Source of the DNA: Granulicella tundricola MP5ACTX9
GTDB lineage: Bacteria > Acidobacteriota > Terriglobia > Terriglobales > Acidobacteriaceae
NCBI RefSeq assembly: GCF_000178975.2
Contig: NC_015064.1
Coordinates: 2,790,001 to 2,854,000, forward strand
DNA: 64,000 nucleotides
Direction of reading: 5' to 3'
Of this stretch, positions 36,286-44,780 are shown piece by piece. Within the stretch, counting starts at the first letter, position 1; each line of letters begins with the position of its first letter. The translations under genes were made by a program, and so were the position numbers. Below the pieces are notes generated by a model. It saw only the letters and a list, made by a program, of their open reading frames with translations, was not told the DNA's origin and did no database searches.

Positions 36286-36823
36286 TTCCTGATCCCTTTC
36301 AAGATGAACCCGCGAAGCCACTCCGCACCAGCGTCATGCGCTTTCCGCTCGGTTCTTATAAGTAAGATGGGACGAGTTACAGGACAGATTCAATAGTTCC
36401 GAATATAAAAACTATGGAACTGTGGAGAACCCATTCCAGGTAAAGCCGCGCCACCCCGAGCCTCGACCTCAAACTTTCTTTTGCGAAAACCTCAGCAAAT
36501 TCGCATGTCAAGCCCCCACGGCCCACAGAAATCGCGAAACCCCAACAACCACGCGGCCTTTTGCGTGAAAAATAGTTGGCATGTTTACCCCACGCAACTT
36601 GGTAAAATGGAAGTACGCAAGAAGTGACTTTTTATCGGTGTACAGCGAAGTCTACGCAGCCTGCGTAAGTCACCTGTTTTGAAGACTTTAGCTCTAACCC
36701 ATTTCTTCTCAAGATCTTACACTTTCAGTCCGAATCTAAGTCCCACAGAATGAAGACTTTAGATCAAACAGAGGGGGGAGGGGTACTACCCCGGTCCAGC
36801 CCTTCAGGTGACACGTTTTGACG
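36286..36823. other. intergenic region rich in inverted and direct repeats
   Basis: No gene is visible. Noted words: an operator-like inverted repeat agttcc-N15-ggaact (36395-36421); tgcgaa/ttcgca (36482-36505); nested ccaac/gttgg enclosing cacgc/gcgtg (36542-36579); gtgactt/aagtcac (36624-36673) enclosing TACGCA-gcc-TGCGTA (36653-36667); and a direct repeat gaagactttag at 36681 and 36752. Together these suggest a regulatory site for the SDR and a folded leader for purC. Confidence 0.45.
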
Positions 36824-37732
36824 ATGGAATCCTCCGCGCTTCTCACCACCGACCTCGGCGCACTGCCACTGCTAGCCCGCGGCAAAGTCCGCGACATCTA
36901 CGCCGTCTCGCCTGACCCCGCCTCAGACCTGCTCTTCATCGCCTCGGACCGCCTCTCCGCTTTCGACCACGTCCTCGGCTCCGGCATCCCGGACAAGGGC
37001 CGCATCCTCACCCAGCTCTCCCTCTTCTGGTTCGACTTCGTCAAGGATGTCGTCCCCAACCACCTCATCACCGCCGACGTCTCCGAGTTCCCTGCCAGCC
37101 TCCAGCCCTTCAAGGCCCAACTGGAAGGCCGCACCATGCTGGTCAAGCGCGCCCAGATGTTCCCCGTCGAGTGCGTCGTCCGCGGCTACCTCTCCGGCTC
37201 CGGCTGGAAGGACTACCAGGCGACCCAGGCCATCTGCGGCATACCCCTCCCGGCCGGCCTCCGCGAATCCGACAAACTGCCCGAGCCGATCTTCACCCCC
37301 GCCGCCAAGATCAACACCGGCGGACACGACGAGAACATCTCCTTCGCCACCGTCATCGAGACCATCGGCGCAGAGCACGCCAACGCCCTCCGCGAGCTAT
37401 CCCTGGCCATCTACGCCAAGGCCTCCGCCCACGCCGCCACCCGCGGCGTCATCCTGGCCGACACCAAGTTCGAGTTCGGCCTCATCGACGGCCAGATCAC
37501 GCTCGCCGACGAGGTCCTCACCCCCGACTCCTCCCGCTACTGGCCCGCCTCCCAGTACGCCCCCGGCGGCCCCACCCCGTCGTTCGACAAGCAGTACGTA
37601 CGCGACTACCTCGAGTCGATCCACTGGAACAAGCAGGCCCCCGCCCCGTCATTACCTCCTGAGGTAGTAACGAACACGCGAGAAAAATATCTTCAGGCCT
37701 TCCATCTCATCTCGGGCCGCGATACGCTCTAG
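36824..37732 (+). CDS. purC: phosphoribosylaminoimidazole-succinocarboxamide synthase
   Basis: PurC joins aspartate to CAIR with ATP in purine synthesis. The 302-aa protein has GKVRDIY near the start, SDRLSAFDHVLGSGIPDKG, VECVVRGYLSGSGWKDY, INTGGHDENISF and LADTKFEFG with LADEVLTPDSSRYWP. This is the longer, eukaryote-like PurC type of about 300 aa. The ATG at 36824 is preferred over a TTG two codons earlier; no clear ribosome site is seen. A long, repeat-rich leader precedes it. cvpA follows after 10 nt. Confidence 0.97.
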   Translation: MESSALLTTDLGALPLLARGKVRDIYAVSPDPASDLLFIASDRLSAFDHVLGSGIPDKGRILTQLSLFWFDFVKDVVPNHLITADVSEFPASLQPFKAQLEGRTMLVKRAQMFPVECVVRGYLSGSGWKDYQATQAICGIPLPAGLRESDKLPEPIFTPAAKINTGGHDENISFATVIETIGAEHANALRELSLAIYAKASAHAATRGVILADTKFEFGLIDGQITLADEVLTPDSSRYWPASQYAPGGPTPSFDKQYVRDYLESIHWNKQAPAPSLPPEVVTNTREKYLQAFHLISGRDTL

Positions 37733-37742
37733 TTTCACGCAC

Positions 37743-38321
37743 ATGCAACTGCCGCCCACCACCTCGTACAACCCGTTCGACTGGTTCCTCGTCGTGATCC
37801 TCGTCATCTCGACGATCGCGGCGTTCATGCGCGGCCTGATCCGTTCCCTGCTGTCGCTGGTCGGTTTCATCCTCGCCATCGTGGTCGCCAGTTGGAACTA
37901 CCTCTCCTTCGCCTCGTACCTGGGCCGCTGGATACTCAACTTCACCGTGGCGGAGATCATCGCCTACCTGACGATCCTGATCGTCATCACCATCGCCTTC
38001 TCCATGCTGGCCAATCTCCTGCGCAAGACGGCTTCGGCGGTCGGTCTGGGCTTCCTGGACCGCCTGCTGGGGGCCGCCTTCGGCGTCCTCCGCGGCTTTC
38101 TGGCCGGGGTGGCCGCCATGATGGCCATCGCCGCCTTTTCCCCGAATTCGGAGTGGGTCAAGAATTCTCAGCTCACTCCCTATTTCCTTGAAGGGGCGCA
38201 TGCGGTATCCTTCGTTGTGCCCCCGCGTTTTGAGCAGCAGATCGCTCAGGGCGCCACGCACCTCCTACAACAGACTCCGGACCTCTTAAAGTCACACCCC
38301 CGCAAGAATGATCGGGATTAA
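37743..38321 (+). CDS. CvpA family membrane protein
   Basis: The 192-aa protein has four to five helices: FDWFLVVILVISTIAAFMRGLIRSLLSLVGFILAIVVAS in pieces, then the conserved GFLDRLLGAAFGVLRGFLAG. This is the CvpA pattern, a family linked to envelope stress and colicin V export in enterobacteria. CvpA genes often lie beside purine genes, and here it is 10 nt after purC. The C-terminal 50 residues are soluble. Confidence 0.9.
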   Translation: MQLPPTTSYNPFDWFLVVILVISTIAAFMRGLIRSLLSLVGFILAIVVASWNYLSFASYLGRWILNFTVAEIIAYLTILIVITIAFSMLANLLRKTASAVGLGFLDRLLGAAFGVLRGFLAGVAAMMAIAAFSPNSEWVKNSQLTPYFLEGAHAVSFVVPPRFEQQIAQGATHLLQQTPDLLKSHPRKNDRD

Positions 38322-38391
38322 TTCAAGCCCGTGCTGCTGTATTTGCATCGAAAATAGCCAGGCGACTAACAGCCCGTAAGGTGGGAACAAT

Positions 38392-38682
38392 TTGAAGCGC
38401 GAACTCGATGCCTTGATCACACAGATGCACTCGGCGGGTGTCTCCTACACGGAGGCCGTCCGTCAATTCAAGCGCCGTTATCTCCTCGAGGTTCTCGCGC
38501 AGCACAAAGGCAACCAGTGTAAGGCAGCGGAAGAGCTGGGGATGCACCGCAATACGCTCTCCCGGACCCTGGCCGAGCTCGACATGGACACCGCGCAGAT
38601 CCGCAGCGGCATGCGCCGTCCGCCCATGAGCGAACGCCCACGCACCCTGCCGTCCGTAGCCAATCTAACCAAGATCCGATAG
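38392..38682 (+). CDS. Fis-type helix-turn-helix protein
   Basis: The 96-aa protein has a C-terminal Fis-like HTH: FKRRYLLEVLAQHKGNQCKAAEELGMHRNTLSRTLAELDM (about 23-62), the module also found at the end of NtrC-type activators. It lacks the AAA+ and receiver domains, so it is a stand-alone DNA-binding protein. It starts at TTG with an aaggtggga ribosome site. A basic, proline-containing tail (about 66-96) follows the HTH. It precedes the secretin by 65 nt. Confidence 0.85.
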   Translation: MKRELDALITQMHSAGVSYTEAVRQFKRRYLLEVLAQHKGNQCKAAEELGMHRNTLSRTLAELDMDTAQIRSGMRRPPMSERPRTLPSVANLTKIR

Positions 38683-38747
38683 TTGAGCCATTCCGGACGA
38701 AGCGGCGAGCCGATCACCGCCCTGCTTCGTCCAACCTTCAAGCCCGC

Positions 38748-40655
38748 ATGAAGCAGCCAGCACATTCTCGAAGCGACTTTGCAACTCGACGCCGTTCCGT
38801 CTGTCTGACCGTCATCGCCGCTGCCGCCCTCGCGTCGACCTCAGCCTTCTCACAAGCCCCGAGCGTCAAGCCCGACCCACGCAAGGCGGAGCAAGCGTAC
38901 CTGGCCGGGGCGATCCTGATCGACCATCGGGACTTTGCCGCCGCTCAGAGCCAGTTTGCCAAGGCCGTCCAGCTCAATCCCACCCGCCAGGATTACACCC
39001 TGGCCCTGGCCGTCGCCCGGGAAAGCCGAGTCTCGAATCTCATTCAGCAAGCGGCCAAGGCACGCATGGACAACCAGGCCGACCGCTCAGACAGACTGCT
39101 GGCGGAGGCTCGTGCAGTCGATCCCGGCAGCGACCTTGTGCTGCAGCGCATTCAAGCGCCTCAGCAGCCCATGACCCACGTGGAGCCCGCACAGTCAAAG
39201 GACATGCTCTTTGCCCCTCCGCTGCAGATTGCGGCCGCAGCCGGCGTCCACGATCTCCACCTACGCGGCGATGTGAAGCAGGTCCTGAGCCAGGTCGCCT
39301 CCACCTACGGCATCAAGGCCGTCTACGACGCCGACCTGGTCAGCCAACAGATACGCTTCGATCTCGACGCAGTTACCTATACCCAGGCCATGCCAATCCT
39401 GCTGCGCATGGCCCACCTCTTCGCCGTGCCTATCGATTCCAAAACGCTCTTCGTCGTCAAGGATTCGCAGGAGGCCCGCCAGAAGTACGAGCGTCAGGCT
39501 GAGGAGACCATCTTCGTTCCCGGCAGCACGCAGGAGCAGCTCAACGAGCTCGTCAACATCATCAAGAACGTCTTTGACGTGAAGCAGATTGCGATCCAGC
39601 AGAACTCCTCCAGCCTGGTTGTACGCGCACCGGAGCCGACGCTTAAAGCGGTCAACTACACCATCGCTGATCTCGTCGACGGCAACGCGCAGGTTGTGAT
39701 GGAGTTGAAACTCTACACGGTCGATAAGACCCGCACCCGCAATCTTGGCCTGACTACACCAAATTCGGTGGGCGGCTTCTCCGTTGCAGCCGAAGCGCAG
39801 GGTATCGTCAGCGCCAACCAGAGCGTGATCCAGCAAGCAATCTCGCAGGGTCTCTTCACGCCCTCAGGCAACGCCGCGACGGATACCATCACGGAGGCCA
39901 TCTACCTGATCGCGTCCGGCCTTGCCACCGACGCCAAGCTCAGCGGCCTACTTACGTTGGTGGGCGGTGGGCTTACGACGGCGGGCATTTATGTAGGCTC
40001 GAACCCTACGCTGAACTTCGCGCTCGACACCTCGGACACGCGTGCGCTGGATGACATCACTGTTCGCTCCGGCGACCGGCAGACTACGACGCTGAAAGTC
40101 GGCTCCAAGTATCCCATCACGACATCGACTTACTCCAGCGGAGTATCGGCTGCCACCTCCTCGGCACTGGCCGGTGTTACGGTGGGTGGGGTCAGCGCCT
40201 CTTCCCTCCTGAACCAATACCTCGGTGCGAGTTCCCAGACCATTCCGCAGATTCAGTATGAAGACATCGGCATCACCCTCAAGACGACACCCACCGTGCT
40301 GAAGTCCGGCCTGATCACCATGCACATCGACCTGAAGATCGAAGCCCTCACCGGCCAGAGCGCCAACAACATCCCTGTCCTTACCAGCCGCGTCTTTACC
40401 TCGGACGTGACCTGCCCTGAGGGCAGCACGGCCATGATGCTCTCACAACTCTCCAGCCAGGAATCGGCGGCGGTCAGCGGAATTCCCGGCCTGGCAGAAC
40501 TCCCCGGCTTCCAAACGTCAGTCGCAGACCGCATCACCGAGCGCGACTCATCCGAGCTCGTCATGATGGTGACCCCGCATCTCGTGCGCCGCCGGTCGAA
40601 TACGCTCGCGGGGCCGCGTATCGCTTTCCAGACATCGGTACCCCAGGAAAATTAG
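38748..40655 (+). CDS. secretin-type outer membrane protein with TPR
   Basis: The 635-aa protein has a signal peptide (to about ASTSAFSQA), a short TPR-like region (about 45-130), a secretin N-domain (VHDLHLRGDVKQVLSQVASTYGIKAVYDADLV) and the C-terminal secretin barrel (about 330-615). Marker segments are VVMELKLYTVDKTRTRNLGL, VGSKYPITT, EDIGITLKTTPTVLKSGLI and SSELVMMVTPHLVR. It would form a large outer-membrane ring for a type II or type IV pilus-like machine. No inner-membrane partners are adjacent, so its system is elsewhere or it acts alone. Confidence 0.88.
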   Translation: MKQPAHSRSDFATRRRSVCLTVIAAAALASTSAFSQAPSVKPDPRKAEQAYLAGAILIDHRDFAAAQSQFAKAVQLNPTRQDYTLALAVARESRVSNLIQQAAKARMDNQADRSDRLLAEARAVDPGSDLVLQRIQAPQQPMTHVEPAQSKDMLFAPPLQIAAAAGVHDLHLRGDVKQVLSQVASTYGIKAVYDADLVSQQIRFDLDAVTYTQAMPILLRMAHLFAVPIDSKTLFVVKDSQEARQKYERQAEETIFVPGSTQEQLNELVNIIKNVFDVKQIAIQQNSSSLVVRAPEPTLKAVNYTIADLVDGNAQVVMELKLYTVDKTRTRNLGLTTPNSVGGFSVAAEAQGIVSANQSVIQQAISQGLFTPSGNAATDTITEAIYLIASGLATDAKLSGLLTLVGGGLTTAGIYVGSNPTLNFALDTSDTRALDDITVRSGDRQTTTLKVGSKYPITTSTYSSGVSAATSSALAGVTVGGVSASSLLNQYLGASSQTIPQIQYEDIGITLKTTPTVLKSGLITMHIDLKIEALTGQSANNIPVLTSRVFTSDVTCPEGSTAMMLSQLSSQESAAVSGIPGLAELPGFQTSVADRITERDSSELVMMVTPHLVRRRSNTLAGPRIAFQTSVPQEN

Positions 40656-40690
40656 TCTCGTCGACGTGCCTTTCGTAGTCGCAGCACAAC

Positions 40691-42511
40691 ATGCCTGACG
40701 CTTATAAGATTGAAGGAATGATTGATCTGGACTTCTGCTCTGCTGACGAACTTTTGCTCCGTCGCAGATCTCTGCGGCGCGAGCTTTCGGCGGTCGATGG
40801 CCTTCAAGAGCTACGCATCGCAGTGCTTGGCGGATCGACGACGGATCAGATCGTGACGACCCTTGAGATCTTTCTGCTCGCTGCCGGCTTCCAGCCGGTC
40901 TTCCATCAAAGCGAGTACGGTCGCTACTACGACGACGCGGTTTACGATCCGCAAACCCTGATCGACTTCAGGCCTAACCTGGTCTACATCCATACCTCCT
41001 GCCGCAACGTCCGCAATCTCCCTCCGCTCAATTGCACAGAATCCCAGCTACCCGGATATGTGGAGACAGAGTTGAACCGCTTCAAAGAGATCTGGGACTC
41101 GCTGGATGCTCGGGTCGGCTGCCAGGTGATTCAGAACAACTTTGAGATGCCACCCCACGCCATCCTCGGAAATATGGACGCCGTTGCGGCTGGCGGTGAG
41201 AATCGTTTCCTGATGGAGCTCAATGTAGCCTTTGCACGCGAGGCCACACGCCGGCCCAGGCTGCTGCTTCAGGATGTCCATGGTATCTCCGCAAAGGTCG
41301 GTCTGCGGAACTGGTTTGACTGGACCCTTTTCTTCAACTTCAAGCTCTTACTGCAACCGGCTGCCAATCTGGAACTCGCACGCTCACTGAATGCCATGAT
41401 TCAAGCCATCTATGGCAAGAGCCGCAAAGTATTGGTCCTTGACCTGGACAACACGCTTTGGGGTGGAACCATCGGCGACGATGGCGTTGACAAGATCCTG
41501 ATCGGCCGCGAGACGCCCCAAGCCGAGGCCTACACCGCCTTCCAGGAGTACTGCCTCTCTCTAAGAAATCGCGGCATCCTGTTGGCTATCTGCTCAAAGA
41601 ATGATGAAGACATTGCGAAGGCTGGCTTCTCGCATCCGGATTCCATCCTGAAGCTCGAGCATATCTCCTGCTTCAAGGCTAACTGGGAGCCCAAGCACGA
41701 GAACATCGCGCTCATCGCGAAGGAACTCAATCTGGGCGTCGACAGCTTCGTCTTTGTAGACGACAACCCTGCAGAGCGGGCAATCGTCCAGGCACAGATA
41801 CCGGGTGTTGCAGTGCCAGACATCGGCAACGACGTCACTCACTATGCCGAGGTGATCCAGGCCGCACGCTACTTCGAGCCTGCATCTCTCTCCAGAGAAG
41901 ACCGCGAGCGGGCAGCCCTGTATGCGAGCAACTTGCAGCGCGCCGACCAAGCGGCCACATTCAATAACTATGGCGAGTATCTTGATTCTCTCGATATGTC
42001 TGCCGAGATAGACAGTTTCAAGCCAGTGTATTTGGAGCGAATCGCCCAACTCACCAACAAGACCAACCAGTTCAACCTCACCTCTCGCCGCTACACCTTG
42101 GCAGAGATGGAGGTTGCCATGCGTGACCGGAACACCATTGCCCTGTACGGCAAGCTGAGTGACCGCTTTGGCGATAACGGCCTGATCTCCATCGTGCTTG
42201 GCCGACGAGACGGTGATACCGTGCACATCGATCTCTGGCTGATGAGTTGTCGCGTCCTCAAGCGGTCCATGGAGACAGCCATGCTTGACGCCCTCGCTGA
42301 GCGTGCTCTTGGCATGGGAGTCAAAGTGGTCCGTGGCAACTATCTGCCCACGGCGAAGAACAGCATGGTGGCCGATCACTACAGCCGCCTTGGTTTCCAA
42401 CCATGCCCTCAACCCAGTCTGCCTGAAGGTGCTACTGCCTGGCAGCTGAACCTTACCGGCTATGTCCGGAAAAATTCGCACATCCGGGTCCTGGAGTACA
42501 CGCATGTTTGA
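40691..42511 (+). CDS. FkbH-like HAD-IIIC protein
   Basis: FkbH-type proteins load glyceryl units from 1,3-bisphosphoglycerate onto acyl carrier proteins. The 606-aa protein has an N-terminal SGNH-like region (AVLGGSTTDQI, about 45-230), a HAD domain with nucleophile motif VLDLDNTLWGGTIGDDG (Asp251, Asp253), SKND and FVDDNPAERA, and a C-terminal GNAT-like domain (about 450-600). This is the classic three-part FkbH-like arrangement. No acyl carrier protein is visible nearby. It is followed directly by a LarA-like and a CAT-fold gene, suggesting a shared pathway. Confidence 0.88.
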   Translation: MPDAYKIEGMIDLDFCSADELLLRRRSLRRELSAVDGLQELRIAVLGGSTTDQIVTTLEIFLLAAGFQPVFHQSEYGRYYDDAVYDPQTLIDFRPNLVYIHTSCRNVRNLPPLNCTESQLPGYVETELNRFKEIWDSLDARVGCQVIQNNFEMPPHAILGNMDAVAAGGENRFLMELNVAFAREATRRPRLLLQDVHGISAKVGLRNWFDWTLFFNFKLLLQPAANLELARSLNAMIQAIYGKSRKVLVLDLDNTLWGGTIGDDGVDKILIGRETPQAEAYTAFQEYCLSLRNRGILLAICSKNDEDIAKAGFSHPDSILKLEHISCFKANWEPKHENIALIAKELNLGVDSFVFVDDNPAERAIVQAQIPGVAVPDIGNDVTHYAEVIQAARYFEPASLSREDRERAALYASNLQRADQAATFNNYGEYLDSLDMSAEIDSFKPVYLERIAQLTNKTNQFNLTSRRYTLAEMEVAMRDRNTIALYGKLSDRFGDNGLISIVLGRRDGDTVHIDLWLMSCRVLKRSMETAMLDALAERALGMGVKVVRGNYLPTAKNSMVADHYSRLGFQPCPQPSLPEGATAWQLNLTGYVRKNSHIRVLEYTHV

Positions 42512-42560
42512 GACGTCTCCCGAAGCTAAGCCCAGTGAAGCGTTGTCGAAAGGATGGGAA

Positions 42561-43841
42561 ATGAAGGAAGTGGATTTCGCGTTTGGGAAAGATGGCATCC
42601 AGGTGAAGCTTCATGAGGGTCCCAGCTACATGCTCGTGGAAAGCCGCAGCGCCCAGCCTCTTGCTGACCCGCTCCAGGCTCTGGACCATGCGCTCGACTT
42701 CCCTGTCGCCGGCCCCTCTCTGCTGACGCTTGCCGAAGGCAAGAAGACCGCGGCCATCTCCATCTGCGACATCACCCGCCCTGCGCCGAACTGGATGACG
42801 CTTCCCCCTCTGCTCAAGCGCCTCCATGCTGCGGGCATCCCCGTGGAGGGCGTCACCATCCTCATCGCGACCGGCCTGCATCGCCCAGCGACAACCGATG
42901 AGATCCGCAGGATCGTCGGAGAGGACATTGCGGCGAAGTACCGGATCGTCAACCATGACGCCAAGGACTTCGACCAGCACCTGTCCCTGGGAACGACATC
43001 CCGGGGCACCCCTGTTTATATCGACAGCAGGTTCATGCAAGCCGACCTGCACATCACGCTCGGCTTCATCGAGCAGCACCTCATGCTCGGCTTCTCAGGC
43101 GGACGTAAACTGGTCGCCCCCGGGGTGGCATCCCAGGAGACCATCAAGGTCATCCATTCACCGCGCTTCATGCGCGAGCCCAACGCAACCGAAGGCCATA
43201 CCTCCGACAATCCTTTGCATCTTGAGCTCCTCGAAATCGCCCGCATGGTCCGTCATGATTTCATGCTCGATGTCACCCTTACGAAAACTCGTGAGATCTC
43301 CGGAGTCTTTGCGGGCGAGCCCGTGCAGGCTCACGCAGCCGGCGTCCGCTTCCTGCAACACACGTCGCTGGAGAAGCTTCCAAAGCTTGCGGACGTAGTC
43401 ATCACCAGCGCGGCTGGTTATCCGCTGGACCTCACCTTCTACCAGATCGTCAAAGGAATCACGGCAGCGCAGCATATCGCAAAACCCGGAGGCAAAATCC
43501 TGATCCTGGCAGAGTGCTCTGAGGGCGCCGGCTCTCCGGAGTTCGCTCACAAGCTTGAGAACTATCCGGGTCACCAGCAATTTCTTGACGAGGTCCACAC
43601 AGCTAAGGTCGAAGTCGACCAATGGCAACTGGAGAAACTTGCTCTCACCGGCCTCACTCACGAGCTGTACTTCTTCACCCCGGGCGTACCCGCAGCCCAC
43701 GCCGGCGCACTCCGTGATCGTGTCTTCACGAGCGTCGACCTTGCCGTAGACGCTGTGCTGTCGGATCTCACTCCCGGCGCAGACGTAGCCCTCATTCCCG
43801 AAGGTCCCTATGTCTACGCACGTGTAGACCCCACTGCCTGA
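42561..43841 (+). CDS. LarA family (nickel-pincer lactate racemase-like) protein
   Basis: LarA enzymes racemise or epimerise 2-hydroxyacids with a nickel-pincer nucleotide. The 426-aa protein has the family motifs ISICDITRPAPN, ATGLHRPAT and GFIEQHLMLGFSGGRKLVAPG, the last containing the histidine and pincer-binding lysine region, then the C-terminal domain. I use the ATG at 42561, preceded by aaaggatggga; an earlier ATG at 42504 overlaps the FkbH stop and is also possible. No larB, larC or larE is adjacent. Its true substrate is unlikely to be settled by the sequence. Confidence 0.88.
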   Translation: MKEVDFAFGKDGIQVKLHEGPSYMLVESRSAQPLADPLQALDHALDFPVAGPSLLTLAEGKKTAAISICDITRPAPNWMTLPPLLKRLHAAGIPVEGVTILIATGLHRPATTDEIRRIVGEDIAAKYRIVNHDAKDFDQHLSLGTTSRGTPVYIDSRFMQADLHITLGFIEQHLMLGFSGGRKLVAPGVASQETIKVIHSPRFMREPNATEGHTSDNPLHLELLEIARMVRHDFMLDVTLTKTREISGVFAGEPVQAHAAGVRFLQHTSLEKLPKLADVVITSAAGYPLDLTFYQIVKGITAAQHIAKPGGKILILAECSEGAGSPEFAHKLENYPGHQQFLDEVHTAKVEVDQWQLEKLALTGLTHELYFFTPGVPAAHAGALRDRVFTSVDLAVDAVLSDLTPGADVALIPEGPYVYARVDPTA

Positions 43842-43879
43842 TTTCAATCAAAATAAAACCATAGCGTCAGCAGGTCATC

Positions 43880-44539
43880 ATGCAGCATTTTGAAAACGGC
43901 AGCGGGCAGAAGATCGATCTGGAAACATGGAACCGCCGCGCTACCTTCCAACTCTTCAAGGATTACTCCGAGCCTTATCACGGCGTATGTCTCCGCGTCG
44001 ACTGCACGGCGACCTATCGTTTTGCGCGGCAGAATCACATCTCCGTCTTCTTATCGCTGGTGCATCGTTCGCTCCTTGCAGCCAACCAGGTAGAAAATTT
44101 CAGAACACGCATCGTTGACGGCACCGCCTGGCACTACGATCAGATCAACGCCGGCAGCGCAGTCGGACGCGCGAACGGCACCATCGGTTTCGGGCACTAT
44201 CCGTTTCATCCACGCATGGAAGACTTTGTGCGGGAAGGAAGTGTCGAACTGGAACGGGTGCGCCAACGGGAAGACCTTGAACGTTATCCTGACGCCAATC
44301 TGATACGTTACTCCGTGCTTCCCTGGTTCGACTTCACCGCAATCTCGCATGCCCACGACGTCTCCCGCAAAGACTCCGCCCCACACATCACCTTCGGCAA
44401 GATCACGGAATCAAATGGTCGCGCCGCGATGCCCGTATCGATTCACGTGCATCATGCTCTCGCAGACGGACTGCATGTCGCGCAGTTCGTTGAGAAATTC
44501 GAACAGGCTCTCGCTGACCCGGCCGCCGAAGTTTTTTAG
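43880..44539 (+). CDS. CAT-fold acyltransferase
   Basis: The 219-aa protein matches the trimeric chloramphenicol acetyltransferase family in length and fold. It has FSLYKDY-like FQLFKDYSEPYHG, LPWFDFTAISHAHD and the catalytic HVHHALADGLHVAQF, with His192 and Asp196 as the HxxxD pair. Many chromosomal members are not resistance enzymes. Its place after the FkbH-like and LarA-like genes suggests it acylates a product of that pathway. It lies 38 nt after the larA-like gene on the same strand. Confidence 0.82.
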   Translation: MQHFENGSGQKIDLETWNRRATFQLFKDYSEPYHGVCLRVDCTATYRFARQNHISVFLSLVHRSLLAANQVENFRTRIVDGTAWHYDQINAGSAVGRANGTIGFGHYPFHPRMEDFVREGSVELERVRQREDLERYPDANLIRYSVLPWFDFTAISHAHDVSRKDSAPHITFGKITESNGRAAMPVSIHVHHALADGLHVAQFVEKFEQALADPAAEVF

Positions 44540-44550
44540 GCATTCGATCA

Positions 44551-44643
44551 CTAAGTCGGCAGCTTCATGCGAGCAAGCAACGCCGCATAGCGCGGATCGT
44601 CGCGCAGTCCGTCGAAGGTCGGGTCGACTCGCATCCAGATCAT
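44551..44643 (-). pseudogene. 30-aa C-terminal remnant of a larger protein
   Basis: The frame reads DPTFDGLRDDPRYAALLARM and ends LPT-stop. This is the characteristic end of TPR proteins with CadC-type or adenylate cyclase-type regulatory domains (DPxFDGLRDDPRFxxLLxRM). A stop lies immediately upstream in frame and nothing else of the gene remains, so it is a decay fragment. The rest of the 44540-44780 gap shows nothing. Confidence 0.6.
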
Positions 44644-44780
44644 TCAATAGCAGCGATGCTCAACGGCCTGGTTACCCACACATGCAGGCCGTCAAGCTCT
44701 TTCGAAGCAGCTTCTCGGCCTGCCCTGCAGCCCTCTCCTTCAATCGAACTCCCTCTTCACTTACTGATTCACCGCGTAGT

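Noticed and set aside
43880..44539. Chloramphenicol resistance gene
   Set aside because: The fold and catalytic motif fit the CAT family, but the chromosomal context and divergence do not support a resistance role.
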